Both the position numbers and the translations under genes were made by a program. Positions 35,637 through 44,720 of a DNA stretch of 58,747 nt are shown piece by piece. The stretch covers positions 1 through 58,747 of the forward strand of contig JAKVAY010000057.1 of assembly GCA_022447185.1 (NCBI GenBank). Reading direction: 5' to 3'. The stretch comes from Fuerstiella sp. (GTDB lineage Bacteria > Planctomycetota > Planctomycetia > Planctomycetales > Planctomycetaceae). The notes beneath the pieces were generated by a model. It had not been told where the DNA came from. It saw only the letters and a program-made list of their open reading frames with translations, and ran no database searches. The number at the start of each line of letters is the position of its first letter. Position 1 is the first letter of the stretch.

Positions 35637-38600
35637 ATGAAGTCAATTATCTTGTACGTCATTTCGTGTCTCGCACTGGGCACATTGAACGTGCTGGTGT
35701 TTGCACAGTCGAAAGACACGTACCAATCGTGGTCACTCCGGCATGTGGAGCCGTCTGAGGTTCAACGCATGCTGGTTGAGCTGATCGGCCATTCAAACGA
35801 CGCGCGGATTGTTGCCAACGACGAAACGAAAGAGTTTTTGTTGTTGGGGCCGGTGAAAACTCAGAACATTGCTGCCCGGCTGATCAGCAGTGTTGATGTG
35901 CCGGACAATGACCTTTCACGGGTAAAGGACGAACCGGCTGAGCTTCGCACTTATTCTGTCGACAGTGCCGAATTGAACGGGCGACTTGAGTTGCTCAGAA
36001 AATCACTCGGAATGAACGCTCGAATTTCGGTGCTTCGTCGTAACAATCAGATTCTGGTGATGGCCAGTCCACGGATTCACCGACTGGCTCGAAAGCTGCT
36101 GAGCACGGGAAGTGTTTCAAACATCGATTCGAGTAACACTGGCCACGGACGGACGTTTCCAGGCGACACGGAATTGGTCTCGGTCAGTGATCCTTCGGCA
36201 TTGTTTCCGGATGACATGTCCCGATCCGGTTTACGTCGGACTGTGACGGCTGTGTATCAGATACAGCATTACTCTGTGGAACAGTGTCAGGCGGCACTCA
36301 GACGGTTGCTGAGAGATCAGCTGCGGGTTCGCAAAGACGGAACTGTTCGATATACGTCAGCGAATGACGACCAGGTGATACTGCGTTTTGATGCAAAGAA
36401 TCACACGTGTGAATTCAGTGGTCACCCGGCAATCGTTACTCAGTTTGTTTCGTTGTTTGAATTGTTCGAACGATTACAGGATCGCTCGATCGACGAGTCG
36501 ATCCGTCTTGTTCCACTTCGTAACGTTCGGCCGGAAGTGCTCGAGCGAGCTCTCCGACTGTGGCGAGAATCTCAACAGACTCGTGATACGCTGAACGGCA
36601 GCCAGAGTTCCAGTAACCAGCTGCGGACCATTCAACGAGTCGCATTCCGACCGCAGGACGAAACAGCGGATGAAGAGACAGAAAAACCGGAAGTTGAAAG
36701 GAAACCAGACAAAAATGATCTGCGGCCTCCACTTTCGGGGGTGTCTGTGCAGCCGTTTCCGGGGCTCGATGTCCTCGCCATCCAGGGCAAGGACGCCGAT
36801 GTCCAGGAACTGATCCGAATTATTCGTGAGATCGAACGGCTCAGTGATCAAACGGTTCCGGAGATTGAGATCTACTTTCTGCAACATGTCCATAGTGGAG
36901 GCCTGAACCTATTTATTGATCAGGTTCTGAACGCATTAACCGAACCTCTGCAGGGTCGTGTTGCAGTGACACCGATTGGGAAACCAAATGCATTGCTGAT
37001 TATCGGTTGGGGCGAATCAGTCATCGCAGCGAAGAAGCTCATTGCTCAGCTGGATCAACCGGTTTCGCCGAACAGTGATATGAGAATCTTTCCGCTGAAG
37101 AATGCGGGAGTTGCTGAGGTTGTGACTGCCCTGAAGCAGGCACTGGAGCGAAATGGTGGCCTGACTCCTGGCGTCGCCGTGACACCTAATCCCCGCACCA
37201 ACAGTCTGATCGTCTACGCGCCGTCCCGTGACATGCAGGAAGTTGAAAGACTGATCAGGCACCTTGATTCGAAATCATCAGCATCGGTCAGTAAGGGACG
37301 AATCATTCGCCTGAATAATTCACTGGCCATCGATGTGGCGAGGACCATTACGACTGCGATCGCAGCTGCAGCCGGTGGAACGGCCGGACGTCAGGCGTCA
37401 GAACTTGAAATGTTGCTGGTACAGCCGGACGGGCGGGAAATCGTCGCCTCCGGGGTCCTGAACAATGTGAAGCTGACTCCTGATGCCAGAACCAACACGA
37501 TTTTTGTCACCGGTCCGGAAGAAAGCCTGCCACTGGTGGAACGGCTGATCCAGCATCTTGATGAGTCCCCCGCGGCGTCGGCGGTGATTAAGGTCTTTGA
37601 AATAGCCAACGGAAATGCGGCCGATCTGGTCACGGTGCTCAGGACGCTGTTCCCAGCCACGTCAGTGGGATCCGGCGTACCTCCGCTGGCGACGGCAGAA
37701 GGAGAGACCTCTCTCGTGCCGGTGCGATTCTCGGTTGATGTGCGAACAAACACCATCATCGCAACGGGAACGTCCAGCGATCTGCAGGTCATGCAGGCGT
37801 TGCTGATACGTCTGGATGAAGTTGCATCACAGGAGCGGGTCAATCAGGTCTATCGTCTGCGAAACACGCCCGCGACAGCTGTTGCTCAGGCTGTCAATGA
37901 GTTTCTGCAGAGCGAGCGTATTGTCACTCAGGCTGCACCTGGCCGCCAAAACCCTTTTGAACAGATTCAACAGGAAGTTGTTGTTGTTCCCGAAGAAGTC
38001 CGTAATCAGCTGATCATCAGTGCGACACCTCGGTTTTTTGATCAGATTATGGAACTTGTTGAAGGTCTCGACAGTAAACCGCCACAGGTCATGATCCAGG
38101 TAGTCCTGGCAGAAGTTGATCTCAGCAATTTTCACGAGGCTGGAATCGAACTGGGACTTCAGGACAGTCTGTTGTTTGACCGCAGCCTGTTGGGTGATCT
38201 CGTCGAAACGACCGTGTCGTCGGCACTATCCTCACCTGCCGGAGTCGTGACAACAACGCAGGAAAATATTGTTGCCGCCAGTAATACGCCAGGCTTTGGT
38301 TTCAACAACAGTCCGCTGGGAAACAGTGGAAGTAATCGATCGCTGGCTACTGCAGGACAGGTTGCCGGACAGGGACTGTCTCACTTCAGTGTCGGGCGGA
38401 CGAATACAGAGTTGGGGTTTGGCGGACTTGTGCTTTCAGCGAGCAGCGAAAATGTCAGTGTTCTGTTGAGGGCTTTGGACCAGTCCGGAAGTGTGGAGAT
38501 TCTGAGTCGCCCGCAAATTATGACGTTGGATAATCAGGAAGCATTTATACAGGTGGGACAGAGTGTTCCACGGGTCGCCAGCAGTTCGGTGACTCAGTTT

Positions 38601-39446
38601 GGCCAGGTCAATGCCGTCGAAAACACTGATGTTGGTCTGCTGCTTGGTGTGATTCCCCGTATCAATCCGGATGGAACCGTCGTCATGCAGGTCGATGCCA
38701 CCAAATCCGAAGTTGGATCTGAAGCACAGGGGATTCCGATTTTTGTATCGACAGAGGGGACGGTGGTACGTTCACCCCGAGTCAACATTACCAGCGCCCA
38801 GACAACAGTAAGCGCCAGCAGCGGGCAGACTATTGTGATCGGTGGGCTCATCACCACAAGCAATACAACTGAGCATCGGAAAATTCCCTGGCTGGGAGAC
38901 CTGCCGGCACTGGGCAAACTGTTTCGTTACGATTCGTATGGCAATCGCCGCACGGAACTGTTGATCATTCTCACACCTCATGTTGTTCTTGGACGTGGCG
39001 ATTCCGAGTATCTTAAGCAGGTCGAAATGTCGCGTATGTCGTGGGTGTCTTCTGACGTTTTCGAATTCCTTGGCTCTGGCCCCGTTGGCTATCCCCTGAG
39101 CGATGATTCCGGTGTTAAAGTGATCTATCCCGACGGCATACCCGACTTGAACAGTCCTGTCACGCCGTCAATACCAGAGTATCACCTGGGCGGCCATGGT
39201 TCGGAGTCGGTACCGGTGGAGCCGGTTCAGACTCCAGTCGCCGATACAATTCCCTCGACGTCGCTGAATGATTTATCCATTGATAATGGGGATGAAGAAT
39301 TTGACCAGGTGGATTTTCGCAGACATTCCGAGGACTTTGATTCTGATCGCACAATACCGGTTGTTGAGGACGAACATCCGGCAGAATTGCCGGATGAAAA
39401 CAAGCGGCGACGTTTCTTTGGAATCGGTCCGGGTGGGCAAAAATGA
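35637..39446 (+). CDS. GspD/PilQ-type secretin with extended periplasmic repeat region
   Basis: A 1269-residue outer membrane secretin with a signal peptide (MKSIILYVISCLALGTLNVL). About nine N-domain-like modules of the form (hydrophobic strand)-LRN-x5-helix precede the pore, starting near residues 28, 102, 204, 287, 409, 482, 556, 650 and 733 (for example FPLKNAGVAEVVTALKQAL, FEIANGNAADLVTVLRTLF, YRLRNTPATAVAQAVNEFL). The secretin core spans about 815-1116: VMIQVVLAEVDLS, VEILSRPQIMTLDNQEAFI, ASSGQTIVIGGLI, KIPWLGDLPALGKLFR and LLIILTPHVV. A 150-residue acidic, Pro-rich tail follows. It forms a secretion channel for a type II or pilus-like system; other components are not in the window. It overlaps the next gene by 4 bases. 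Confidence 0.93.
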   Translation: MKSIILYVISCLALGTLNVLVFAQSKDTYQSWSLRHVEPSEVQRMLVELIGHSNDARIVANDETKEFLLLGPVKTQNIAARLISSVDVPDNDLSRVKDEPAELRTYSVDSAELNGRLELLRKSLGMNARISVLRRNNQILVMASPRIHRLARKLLSTGSVSNIDSSNTGHGRTFPGDTELVSVSDPSALFPDDMSRSGLRRTVTAVYQIQHYSVEQCQAALRRLLRDQLRVRKDGTVRYTSANDDQVILRFDAKNHTCEFSGHPAIVTQFVSLFELFERLQDRSIDESIRLVPLRNVRPEVLERALRLWRESQQTRDTLNGSQSSSNQLRTIQRVAFRPQDETADEETEKPEVERKPDKNDLRPPLSGVSVQPFPGLDVLAIQGKDADVQELIRIIREIERLSDQTVPEIEIYFLQHVHSGGLNLFIDQVLNALTEPLQGRVAVTPIGKPNALLIIGWGESVIAAKKLIAQLDQPVSPNSDMRIFPLKNAGVAEVVTALKQALERNGGLTPGVAVTPNPRTNSLIVYAPSRDMQEVERLIRHLDSKSSASVSKGRIIRLNNSLAIDVARTITTAIAAAAGGTAGRQASELEMLLVQPDGREIVASGVLNNVKLTPDARTNTIFVTGPEESLPLVERLIQHLDESPAASAVIKVFEIANGNAADLVTVLRTLFPATSVGSGVPPLATAEGETSLVPVRFSVDVRTNTIIATGTSSDLQVMQALLIRLDEVASQERVNQVYRLRNTPATAVAQAVNEFLQSERIVTQAAPGRQNPFEQIQQEVVVVPEEVRNQLIISATPRFFDQIMELVEGLDSKPPQVMIQVVLAEVDLSNFHEAGIELGLQDSLLFDRSLLGDLVETTVSSALSSPAGVVTTTQENIVAASNTPGFGFNNSPLGNSGSNRSLATAGQVAGQGLSHFSVGRTNTELGFGGLVLSASSENVSVLLRALDQSGSVEILSRPQIMTLDNQEAFIQVGQSVPRVASSSVTQFGQVNAVENTDVGLLLGVIPRINPDGTVVMQVDATKSEVGSEAQGIPIFVSTEGTVVRSPRVNITSAQTTVSASSGQTIVIGGLITTSNTTEHRKIPWLGDLPALGKLFRYDSYGNRRTELLIILTPHVVLGRGDSEYLKQVEMSRMSWVSSDVFEFLGSGPVGYPLSDDSGVKVIYPDGIPDLNSPVTPSIPEYHLGGHGSESVPVEPVQTPVADTIPSTSLNDLSIDNGDEEFDQVDFRRHSEDFDSDRTIPVVEDEHPAELPDENKRRRFFGIGPGGQK

Positions 39447-40444
39447 ATGCGAATGCAGCCAACATCATTTCACGCCGATGGCCGCACGGTTTGCTGATGC
39501 TATGTAGCAGCGCACTGCTAACAGGTTGTGCTGTTTTTGAGTCCGGTATCACAAAAATGTTCGAGCAAGCTCCTGAATTTCAGACGCCGCATCAGGTGAT
39601 TCCGCTGTGGACGGATACGATTCTGCACCAGCCTGGCAATCGGGGTCGGCGAGGATGCGGAGGTCGATTCATTTTCTATGCCGGTGAGCGCAAAGAAGGC
39701 GTACGCGTCGACGGTGCTGTGACAGTTTACGTTTGGAACGACAGCCGATCCACGAAGCAGCGTAAACCGGAACGAAAGTACGTTTTCACGGCTGACAACC
39801 TTCAAAATCACTATAGTAACTCCAAAGTCGGTCACTCGTACAGTTTTTGGATTCCCTGGGATGAGGCGGGGAGCGAACGCACAGAGTTAACCGTTGTCGT
39901 GAGATTTGTAGGCAGAGATGGGACCGATATCACCGCACCAGCATCGAAAGTGATCCTGCCCGGACCAGTTGCAATGCCCATGGCGCAACGGACACAGTAT
40001 CAGGATACGGAAGACCGCCAGGATGCCCGTGGCGATGGTATTCAGCAGACGTCGTGGACTCGACAACAGGATAATCGGTCTCGAGTGCGTCAATCGCTTC
40101 GTTCATCTGAAATTCACGTGAGCCCCGGATTCGTAAAACGCAATCAGCAGGTTGCCACGAACAGCCTGTCAGTGTCCGACCTTTTTTCCCAATCGGACGA
40201 CCTCCAGTCTCCCGGAATCAGTATCGGCCAGCGAGAAGACGATCTCACGTCCAGTGAGCGATCTGATGTTGCGGCCGGTCGCGACCAGACAGTGGAGATC
40301 GATTTCAGTGCGAAGCGTTCGGCGCAACGTTCAGCGCATTTGTTACGGTCTCGATTCCAGGCTCGAAAAGAACGAGCAGTTCAGCGAGTCGCTTCTGCTC
40401 CGGAGACTGAACCGTTCCTCGCAACGTCACCGCAGAGTCGGTGA
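39443..40444 (+). CDS. lipoprotein coupled to the secretin
   Basis: A 333-residue protein whose ATG overlaps the secretin stop (ATGA), so translation is coupled. The N terminus is a lipoprotein signal with lipobox LLTGC (Cys about residue 30). Residues about 50-175 look like one beta-rich domain (GRFIFYAGERKEGVRVDGAV, VGHSYSFWIPWDEAGSERTE); the remainder is polar, Arg/Gln/Ser-rich and probably disordered. I do not recognise a named family. Coupling to a secretin suggests a pilotin-like or assembly role at the outer membrane, but the size and sequence are not those of classic pilotins. Its last 140 bases overlap the convergent BON-like gene. Confidence 0.75.
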   Translation: MNANAANIISRRWPHGLLMLCSSALLTGCAVFESGITKMFEQAPEFQTPHQVIPLWTDTILHQPGNRGRRGCGGRFIFYAGERKEGVRVDGAVTVYVWNDSRSTKQRKPERKYVFTADNLQNHYSNSKVGHSYSFWIPWDEAGSERTELTVVVRFVGRDGTDITAPASKVILPGPVAMPMAQRTQYQDTEDRQDARGDGIQQTSWTRQQDNRSRVRQSLRSSEIHVSPGFVKRNQQVATNSLSVSDLFSQSDDLQSPGISIGQREDDLTSSERSDVAAGRDQTVEIDFSAKRSAQRSAHLLRSRFQARKERAVQRVASAPETEPFLATSPQSR

Positions 40445-40964
40445 GAGACAGTTGAACTTCCAGACCACGATGTTCTGTGATCGTTCGCGTTGATTCTGAC
40501 AGCTTTGTTTTGGGGGGAAGCCGGTAGCCACTGTTCGCAATCGGCTCGAAGGCAATCCTCAGGCGTTCCGCATAAATTCCCGACGGAGATCTGATGCGTG
40601 GCACATTCACAGAAGGTGCCGCGGTTTCCACGAGTCCGGTGACTGAGCGTTTGACAGCACCGGTCGCCTGTGCCGTGCCTACGAATGTTGTATTCTCGGT
40701 ATTAGTGGTACCTACAAAATCTCCTGATGTCCGATTTCCCCGTACGAACCTTTCTGCTCCTGTAATTGCAGCGGGTGAGTCGGCCGTGTCGGTGTTTCGA
40801 TTCCGTCCGATATTTCTTTTGCCAAACAGCTGTGCAGACGTACTGTTGCAGCAGGACACAAGACAGATCAGAAGTACGATCGAGCAGAAAAACCGGTCGT
40901 TAATCATACGTAGCAGTTTCGGAACGGAGACTCTTGGTTCACTCGTCCAGTGAGCAGCCGACAT
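40305..40964 (-). CDS. secreted BON-like domain protein
   Basis: A 219-residue protein with a signal peptide (FFCSIVLLICLVSC then a cleavage region at about residue 44). The start at ATG 40964 has GGGA 5 bases upstream; ATG 40907 gives a shorter signal and is also possible. The C-terminal 60 residues resemble a BON domain (LEVQLSLTDSAVTLRGTVQS, then a helix and VTNALNV), a small envelope-associated fold that binds lipids or mediates protein contacts. The middle is Thr/Asn-rich and probably flexible. Its 3' end overlaps the lipoprotein gene of the secretin operon by 140 bases on the opposite strand, with both frames coding throughout. Confidence 0.75.
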   Translation of the reverse strand: MSAAHWTSEPRVSVPKLLRMINDRFFCSIVLLICLVSCCNSTSAQLFGKRNIGRNRNTDTADSPAAITGAERFVRGNRTSGDFVGTTNTENTTFVGTAQATGAVKRSVTGLVETAAPSVNVPRIRSPSGIYAERLRIAFEPIANSGYRLPPKTKLSESTRTITEHRGLEVQLSLTDSAVTLRGTVQSPEQKRLAELLVLFEPGIETVTNALNVAPNASH

Positions 40965-41225
40965 TTTTTCCCATTCTCTTCAGCTGTGGCTATGGTCTCA
41001 AGTGTTGAAACGGCGAAATCATCCTTTGATGATACACTGTGAAAATCTGAACATTCTGGATCACAATATCCGGACAATGCGAACTGAAACCAGTTTGTGA
41101 CCGGCCGACTCTGCCATTCGACTGTTTGATCCGGCCCTCAGCCTTGTTTGGCTTGATTCACGGAGAAACAATGGTTCCGGAGTTGGTACCATCATTTCGT
41201 TCATCGTCCGGTAATCGATGCAATT

Positions 41226-42245
41226 ATGACAAAACGACCTTCCGTTCTGATCAGTGCTTTTGCTGACGAAGCAGCCAATCATCGTACTGCTCTGGAGCAA
41301 ATGACTGCTTTGGCGGCCATCGGACTGCGCAGCTACAGTCCTCGATTCATCGACCTGTCCGGTGACGGCAATGTTCAGCACGTCGTTGATCTTTCGACAG
41401 ACCAGTACAAACGACTGAATGAATTGCATACCGAGTACGGCGTCAGCGTTACCAGCATTGGAGCCCGAGTCGGTAAGGTCAAACTGCTGGATGTCGACGA
41501 TGGTTCTCATAACGTGTTTATATCTCAGCCGGAGTATCTTGCCGGTGAGGTCGCAAAGACGATCGCTGCGGCGAAGAAGCTGGACACAAAGCTGATTCGG
41601 GGATTCTCCTATTATCACCCGCGTGGTACCGATCCGTACGATCATCTTGACCAGGCCGCTGAGAATATTCGCCAGATCACAGAAGCCTGTGCGGACGAAG
41701 GATTGATTTACGGACTGGAAATCGAGCCAAATCTGGTTGGTGAGACTGGTCCTCTGCTGGCCGAGCTTGCGAGACGTGTCGACCATCCGTCGATGGTATT
41801 GATCTTTGATGGTGGCAACGTGGCTGCACAAAACAAGAATCCTGTGCAGGTCTACGAAGAGTATCTGGCTACTGTGCCGTTTCTGGGCTGGATGCACGTT
41901 AAGGATTATGCCATCGACCCGGATCTGGAATGGACGGGCGTCGTCGACGAGGACCGTTTGAAAAACTTTGTTCCCGCAAATGCTGGCGACGCTGGACACG
42001 AATTGATCTTCCGAGATCTTCGGATGCGGCTTCCGGAAATCTGCAGCCGTCTGAAAACACTGGGGCTGCCCGGTTTTTACCTGGAAACTGAACCCCACCT
42101 GAAGGGTGGCGGTCAGTTTGGGGGGTTCAGTGGCCCGGACGGAATGGGAGTGGCCGTTCGGGCGCTCTGCTCGTGTCTGGATTATGCAGGAATTGAATAC
42201 TCTCTTCGCAATTTTTCGGACATCCGCGCAGAACGTGGTTTTTGA
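41226..42245 (+). CDS. sugar phosphate isomerase/epimerase-like TIM-barrel protein
   Basis: A 339-residue protein of the xylose isomerase-like TIM barrel (AP endonuclease 2) superfamily, cytoplasmic. Candidate metal ligands are the Glu of YGLEIEPNLVG, the Asp of LIFDGGNVAAQ, the His of GWMHVKDYAID and the Glu of FYLETEPHLKGGG, in the expected order. The N terminus starts KRPSVLISAFADEAA as in relatives annotated as sugar phosphate isomerase/epimerase. Planctomycetes have many paralogues; the substrate is unknown. It is followed on the same strand by the Trm112-like and methyltransferase genes after an 80-base gap, possibly in one transcript. Confidence 0.88.
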   Translation: MTKRPSVLISAFADEAANHRTALEQMTALAAIGLRSYSPRFIDLSGDGNVQHVVDLSTDQYKRLNELHTEYGVSVTSIGARVGKVKLLDVDDGSHNVFISQPEYLAGEVAKTIAAAKKLDTKLIRGFSYYHPRGTDPYDHLDQAAENIRQITEACADEGLIYGLEIEPNLVGETGPLLAELARRVDHPSMVLIFDGGNVAAQNKNPVQVYEEYLATVPFLGWMHVKDYAIDPDLEWTGVVDEDRLKNFVPANAGDAGHELIFRDLRMRLPEICSRLKTLGLPGFYLETEPHLKGGGQFGGFSGPDGMGVAVRALCSCLDYAGIEYSLRNFSDIRAERGF

Positions 42246-42325
42246 CACTGATTGCACGAGTTCCGGTGAGTCGCGTCATGCACGTATTGACAGGGCGCTG
42301 GCCCCGGGATACTGGAACCCATCAT

Positions 42326-42544
42326 ATGACATTCAATTTCGAAGCTATTTCCGACATCCTGGCTTGTCCAAAATGTCGGGGAGAGCTTGTTTACCTTGGG
42401 GACTCGCTGATCTGCGATTCCGAAGAACATCGGTTGCAGTTTCCGATCGTGGATGGGATTCCACGCCTTCTCGTGGAAGAATCGGTGACTTTGTCAGATG
42501 ATCAATGGGACCGACTGAAGAACCAGATGGAACCGACGTCATGA
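42326..42544 (+). CDS. Trm112-like / UPF0434 zinc-ribbon small protein
   Basis: A 72-residue protein from ATG 42326; longer reading from 42242 would overlap the isomerase gene. It shows the family pattern ILACPKCRGELVYLGDSLIC, then HRLQFPIVDGIPRLL, with three cysteines, two in CPKC and one before SEEHRLQFPI, as in many bacterial members. Trm112 proteins bind and activate class I methyltransferases, and bacterial members of this family are proposed to do the same. Here the stop codon overlaps the start of a class I methyltransferase gene by ATGA, an arrangement that fits a partner pair, although the methyltransferase carries a signal peptide. Confidence 0.88.
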   Translation: MTFNFEAISDILACPKCRGELVYLGDSLICDSEEHRLQFPIVDGIPRLLVEESVTLSDDQWDRLKNQMEPTS

Positions 42545-43290
42545 AATCGTTACCCGCTGCAATCGTCTTGCTGGTGTGTCCGATCATTTCGATAGCGCAG
42601 GACTCCGGAGGATCGGGGCCAGATTTCGAAGGTCGCTATGAGTTCCGCAGCAACCACGATCCCAACGGCATTGGCAAGTTCTATATGGATCGTGAAATTG
42701 CTCAGGTGATGGGTTTCGCGGGAGCTGGCTGGCTTGAACGGAAGACACGAGAACAGGAAGAACGATTGTCGCTGATGGTGAGGTCTCTCAAGTTGAAAGC
42801 CGGAGATGTTGTTGCAGATATCGGTGCCGGCTCCGGTGTGATTTCCATGCTGATGGCGCAACAGATTCTACCTCGCGGCAAGGTCATGGCGGTTGACATT
42901 CAGAACGAGATGCTGCTGCGGCTGAGGAGGCGAAGCCGGCGGGCCGGCATCAGAAACATTAAACCTGTCAAAGGCACGATCAAATCTCCGAATCTGAAAC
43001 CGGAATCCGTCGATCTGGCGATCATGGTCGATGTGTACCATGAATTTGAATTCCCGTATGAGATGATGCTTGGCGTCTCAAGAGCGACGAAAATCGGTGG
43101 CCGCGTTGTGTTGGTGGAATACCGCATGGAGGATCCCACCGTCCCGATTAAACTTGTCCATAAAATGACCGAAGAACAGGCGATCAAAGAATTGAGACAA
43201 CCTGAATTCAGTCTGAAATGGACCGAAACAGTCAACGTGCTGCCATGGCAGCACATTCTCGTGTTTACGAAGCAGAAGTCGGGGACCTGA
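42541..43290 (+). CDS. class I SAM methyltransferase with N-terminal signal peptide
   Basis: A 249-residue protein whose ATG at 42541 overlaps the Trm112-like stop. The N terminus is a convincing signal peptide (SLPAAIVLLVCPIISIAQD). A Rossmann methyltransferase follows: SAM-binding motif I VVADIGAGSGVISMLMA (about residues 90-106), motif II KVMAVDIQNEML, and VDLAIMVDVYHEF after it. The domain is similar to the cytoplasmic methyltransferases that use Trm112-like partners. If the signal peptide is cleaved the enzyme would act outside the cytoplasm, where SAM is not expected, so either the hydrophobic end is an anchor or the enzyme works in an unusual place. The substrate is unknown. Confidence 0.85.
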   Translation: MKSLPAAIVLLVCPIISIAQDSGGSGPDFEGRYEFRSNHDPNGIGKFYMDREIAQVMGFAGAGWLERKTREQEERLSLMVRSLKLKAGDVVADIGAGSGVISMLMAQQILPRGKVMAVDIQNEMLLRLRRRSRRAGIRNIKPVKGTIKSPNLKPESVDLAIMVDVYHEFEFPYEMMLGVSRATKIGGRVVLVEYRMEDPTVPIKLVHKMTEEQAIKELRQPEFSLKWTETVNVLPWQHILVFTKQKSGT

Positions 43291-43600
43291 ATGTCGGAAT
43301 TTTATTGATACCTGTCCAATGTTCGTACGAGAGATACAGAATGGTGTGAGTGATATTCAGTGGCTGCATCGTTTGATTTCTGTACTCTCTGCTGAACCAG
43401 TTTGGACTGACGCTCCTGGTGGGTTGTGATGTAGTGCTGTAAAGTTCTGTATCGGAGGTCCCTGGGATTCCTTTCACAGTTGCCGTGTATTTGGCATATT
43501 TTTGTTGGAACACGACGGACTCTGGTGTAGCACTGCTGACCGGTTTGCAGGATCTTGAGCGGCCGTCGTGCCAGTCATACGTTTAACGAGAGCGAGTACG
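43291..43600. other. intergenic region, no gene seen
   Basis: About 310 bases between the exported methyltransferase and the HMGL-like gene. Open frames on either strand use GTG or TTG starts without SD and are not recognised. No strong terminator hairpin was found after the methyltransferase stop. An in-frame ATG at 43568 could extend the next gene by 11 residues. Confidence 0.4.
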
Positions 43601-44590
43601 ATGAAAGAAGAAGCTGCCCCCTGGATCACTTACCGACCGGAATTGAAAGTGTTGGACTGCACAATCCGGGACGGAGGCTTGGTCAATGATTCGCAGTTTA
43701 CGGACGACCAGGTCAGAGCTGTATATGAGGCCTGTGTCGAAGCCGGCCTCGATTACATGGAGATCGGGTACAAGAACGATCCTGAGGTGTTTTCCCCGGA
43801 TAAATTTGGCGCATGGCGTCACTGTCACGAAGAAGACATGCGGCGAGCGGTAGGCGACCACTCTTTTAAGAGTACCGGGATGAAGCTGTGTGCGATGGCG
43901 GACGCGGGCGCAAAGAGTAACTGGGAAAAACAGATCATTCCGGCGAAGGACAGTGTCCTGGATATGATTCGGGTTGCCTGCTACGTCCACCAGATTTCAG
44001 AGGCAGCAGATATGTTGAGCCACTGTCATGAATTGGGATATGAGACGTGTCTGAACATTATGGCGATCTCGATCGTGCAGGATGCAGAAATCGATCAGGT
44101 ACTCAAAATAGCAGCTACGACACCGGCCCTCGCGGTGGTGGTCGTGGACAGCTACGGCAACCTGTACCGCGAACAGATCGACTATCTCGTGAAGAAGTAT
44201 GCCAAAGCAGTGGAAGGAGCAGGTATGGATGTCGGGATTCATGCGCACAACAATCTGCAACTTGCTTTTGCGAACACCATTGAGGCCATCATTCTGGGTG
44301 CGAACCGTGCCGACGGAACGCTGTTGGGAATGGGACGTGGGGCCGGCAATTGTCCATTGGAGATCCTCCTCGGTTTCCTGAGAAATCCGAAGTTCGATTT
44401 GCGCCCGATTCTCAAAGTGATTCAGGATGTCATTCTGCCACTGCGAGAACAGTACGATTGGGGACCGTCCATTCCCTACAACATTACGGGGCAGATGAAC
44501 CAGCATCCGCGGTCTGCTATTCAGTATCGGGGCGGTGACACACCAGATGATTACCTGGGATTCTACAATCAGGTTGTCTCGGACGTCTAA
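43601..44590 (+). CDS. HMGL-like (DRE-TIM) aldolase family protein
   Basis: A 329-residue TIM-barrel enzyme of the HMG-CoA lyase/4-hydroxy-2-oxovalerate aldolase superfamily. The metal-binding DRE-type motif reads VLDCTIRDGGLVND, the strand 8 region VDSYGNLY, and the metal-ligand His pair HAHNNLQLAF; GMGRGAGNCPLEILLGFL is also family-typical. These enzymes cleave or form C-C bonds using a divalent metal. The precise substrate is unclear. The ATG at 43601 is preferred to 43568. A strong terminator follows the stop, so the gene ends its transcript. Confidence 0.9.
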   Translation: MKEEAAPWITYRPELKVLDCTIRDGGLVNDSQFTDDQVRAVYEACVEAGLDYMEIGYKNDPEVFSPDKFGAWRHCHEEDMRRAVGDHSFKSTGMKLCAMADAGAKSNWEKQIIPAKDSVLDMIRVACYVHQISEAADMLSHCHELGYETCLNIMAISIVQDAEIDQVLKIAATTPALAVVVVDSYGNLYREQIDYLVKKYAKAVEGAGMDVGIHAHNNLQLAFANTIEAIILGANRADGTLLGMGRGAGNCPLEILLGFLRNPKFDLRPILKVIQDVILPLREQYDWGPSIPYNITGQMNQHPRSAIQYRGGDTPDDYLGFYNQVVSDV

Positions 44591-44591
44591 A

Positions 44592-44622
44592 ACGACCGCC
44601 ACGAACTCTGCGGTCGTACTAT
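44592..44622 (+). terminator. Rho-independent terminator after the HMGL-like gene
   Basis: ACGACCGC and GCGGTCGT form a perfect 8-bp GC-rich stem with a 10-base loop (44592-44617), beginning 2 bases after the stop codon region and followed by ACTATTTT. This is a convincing intrinsic terminator on the plus strand. Confidence 0.75.
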
Positions 44623-44720
44623 TTTCCGGGGCAATCTGTGCTTCGATTGCGGTGTGGATTCATTTCGTATCACACACAGTGTGACTATCAGCCGTTTTAC
44701 AATGAGGAAAAGAGTCCGCT

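Noticed and set aside
41061..42257. 398-codon minus-strand frame opposite the isomerase gene
   Set aside because: It is the antisense shadow of a clear TIM-barrel gene and lacks a recognisable product.
43265..43513. 82-codon minus-strand frame after the exported methyltransferase
   Set aside because: GTG start without SD, overlap with the methyltransferase stop, and no recognisable motif.
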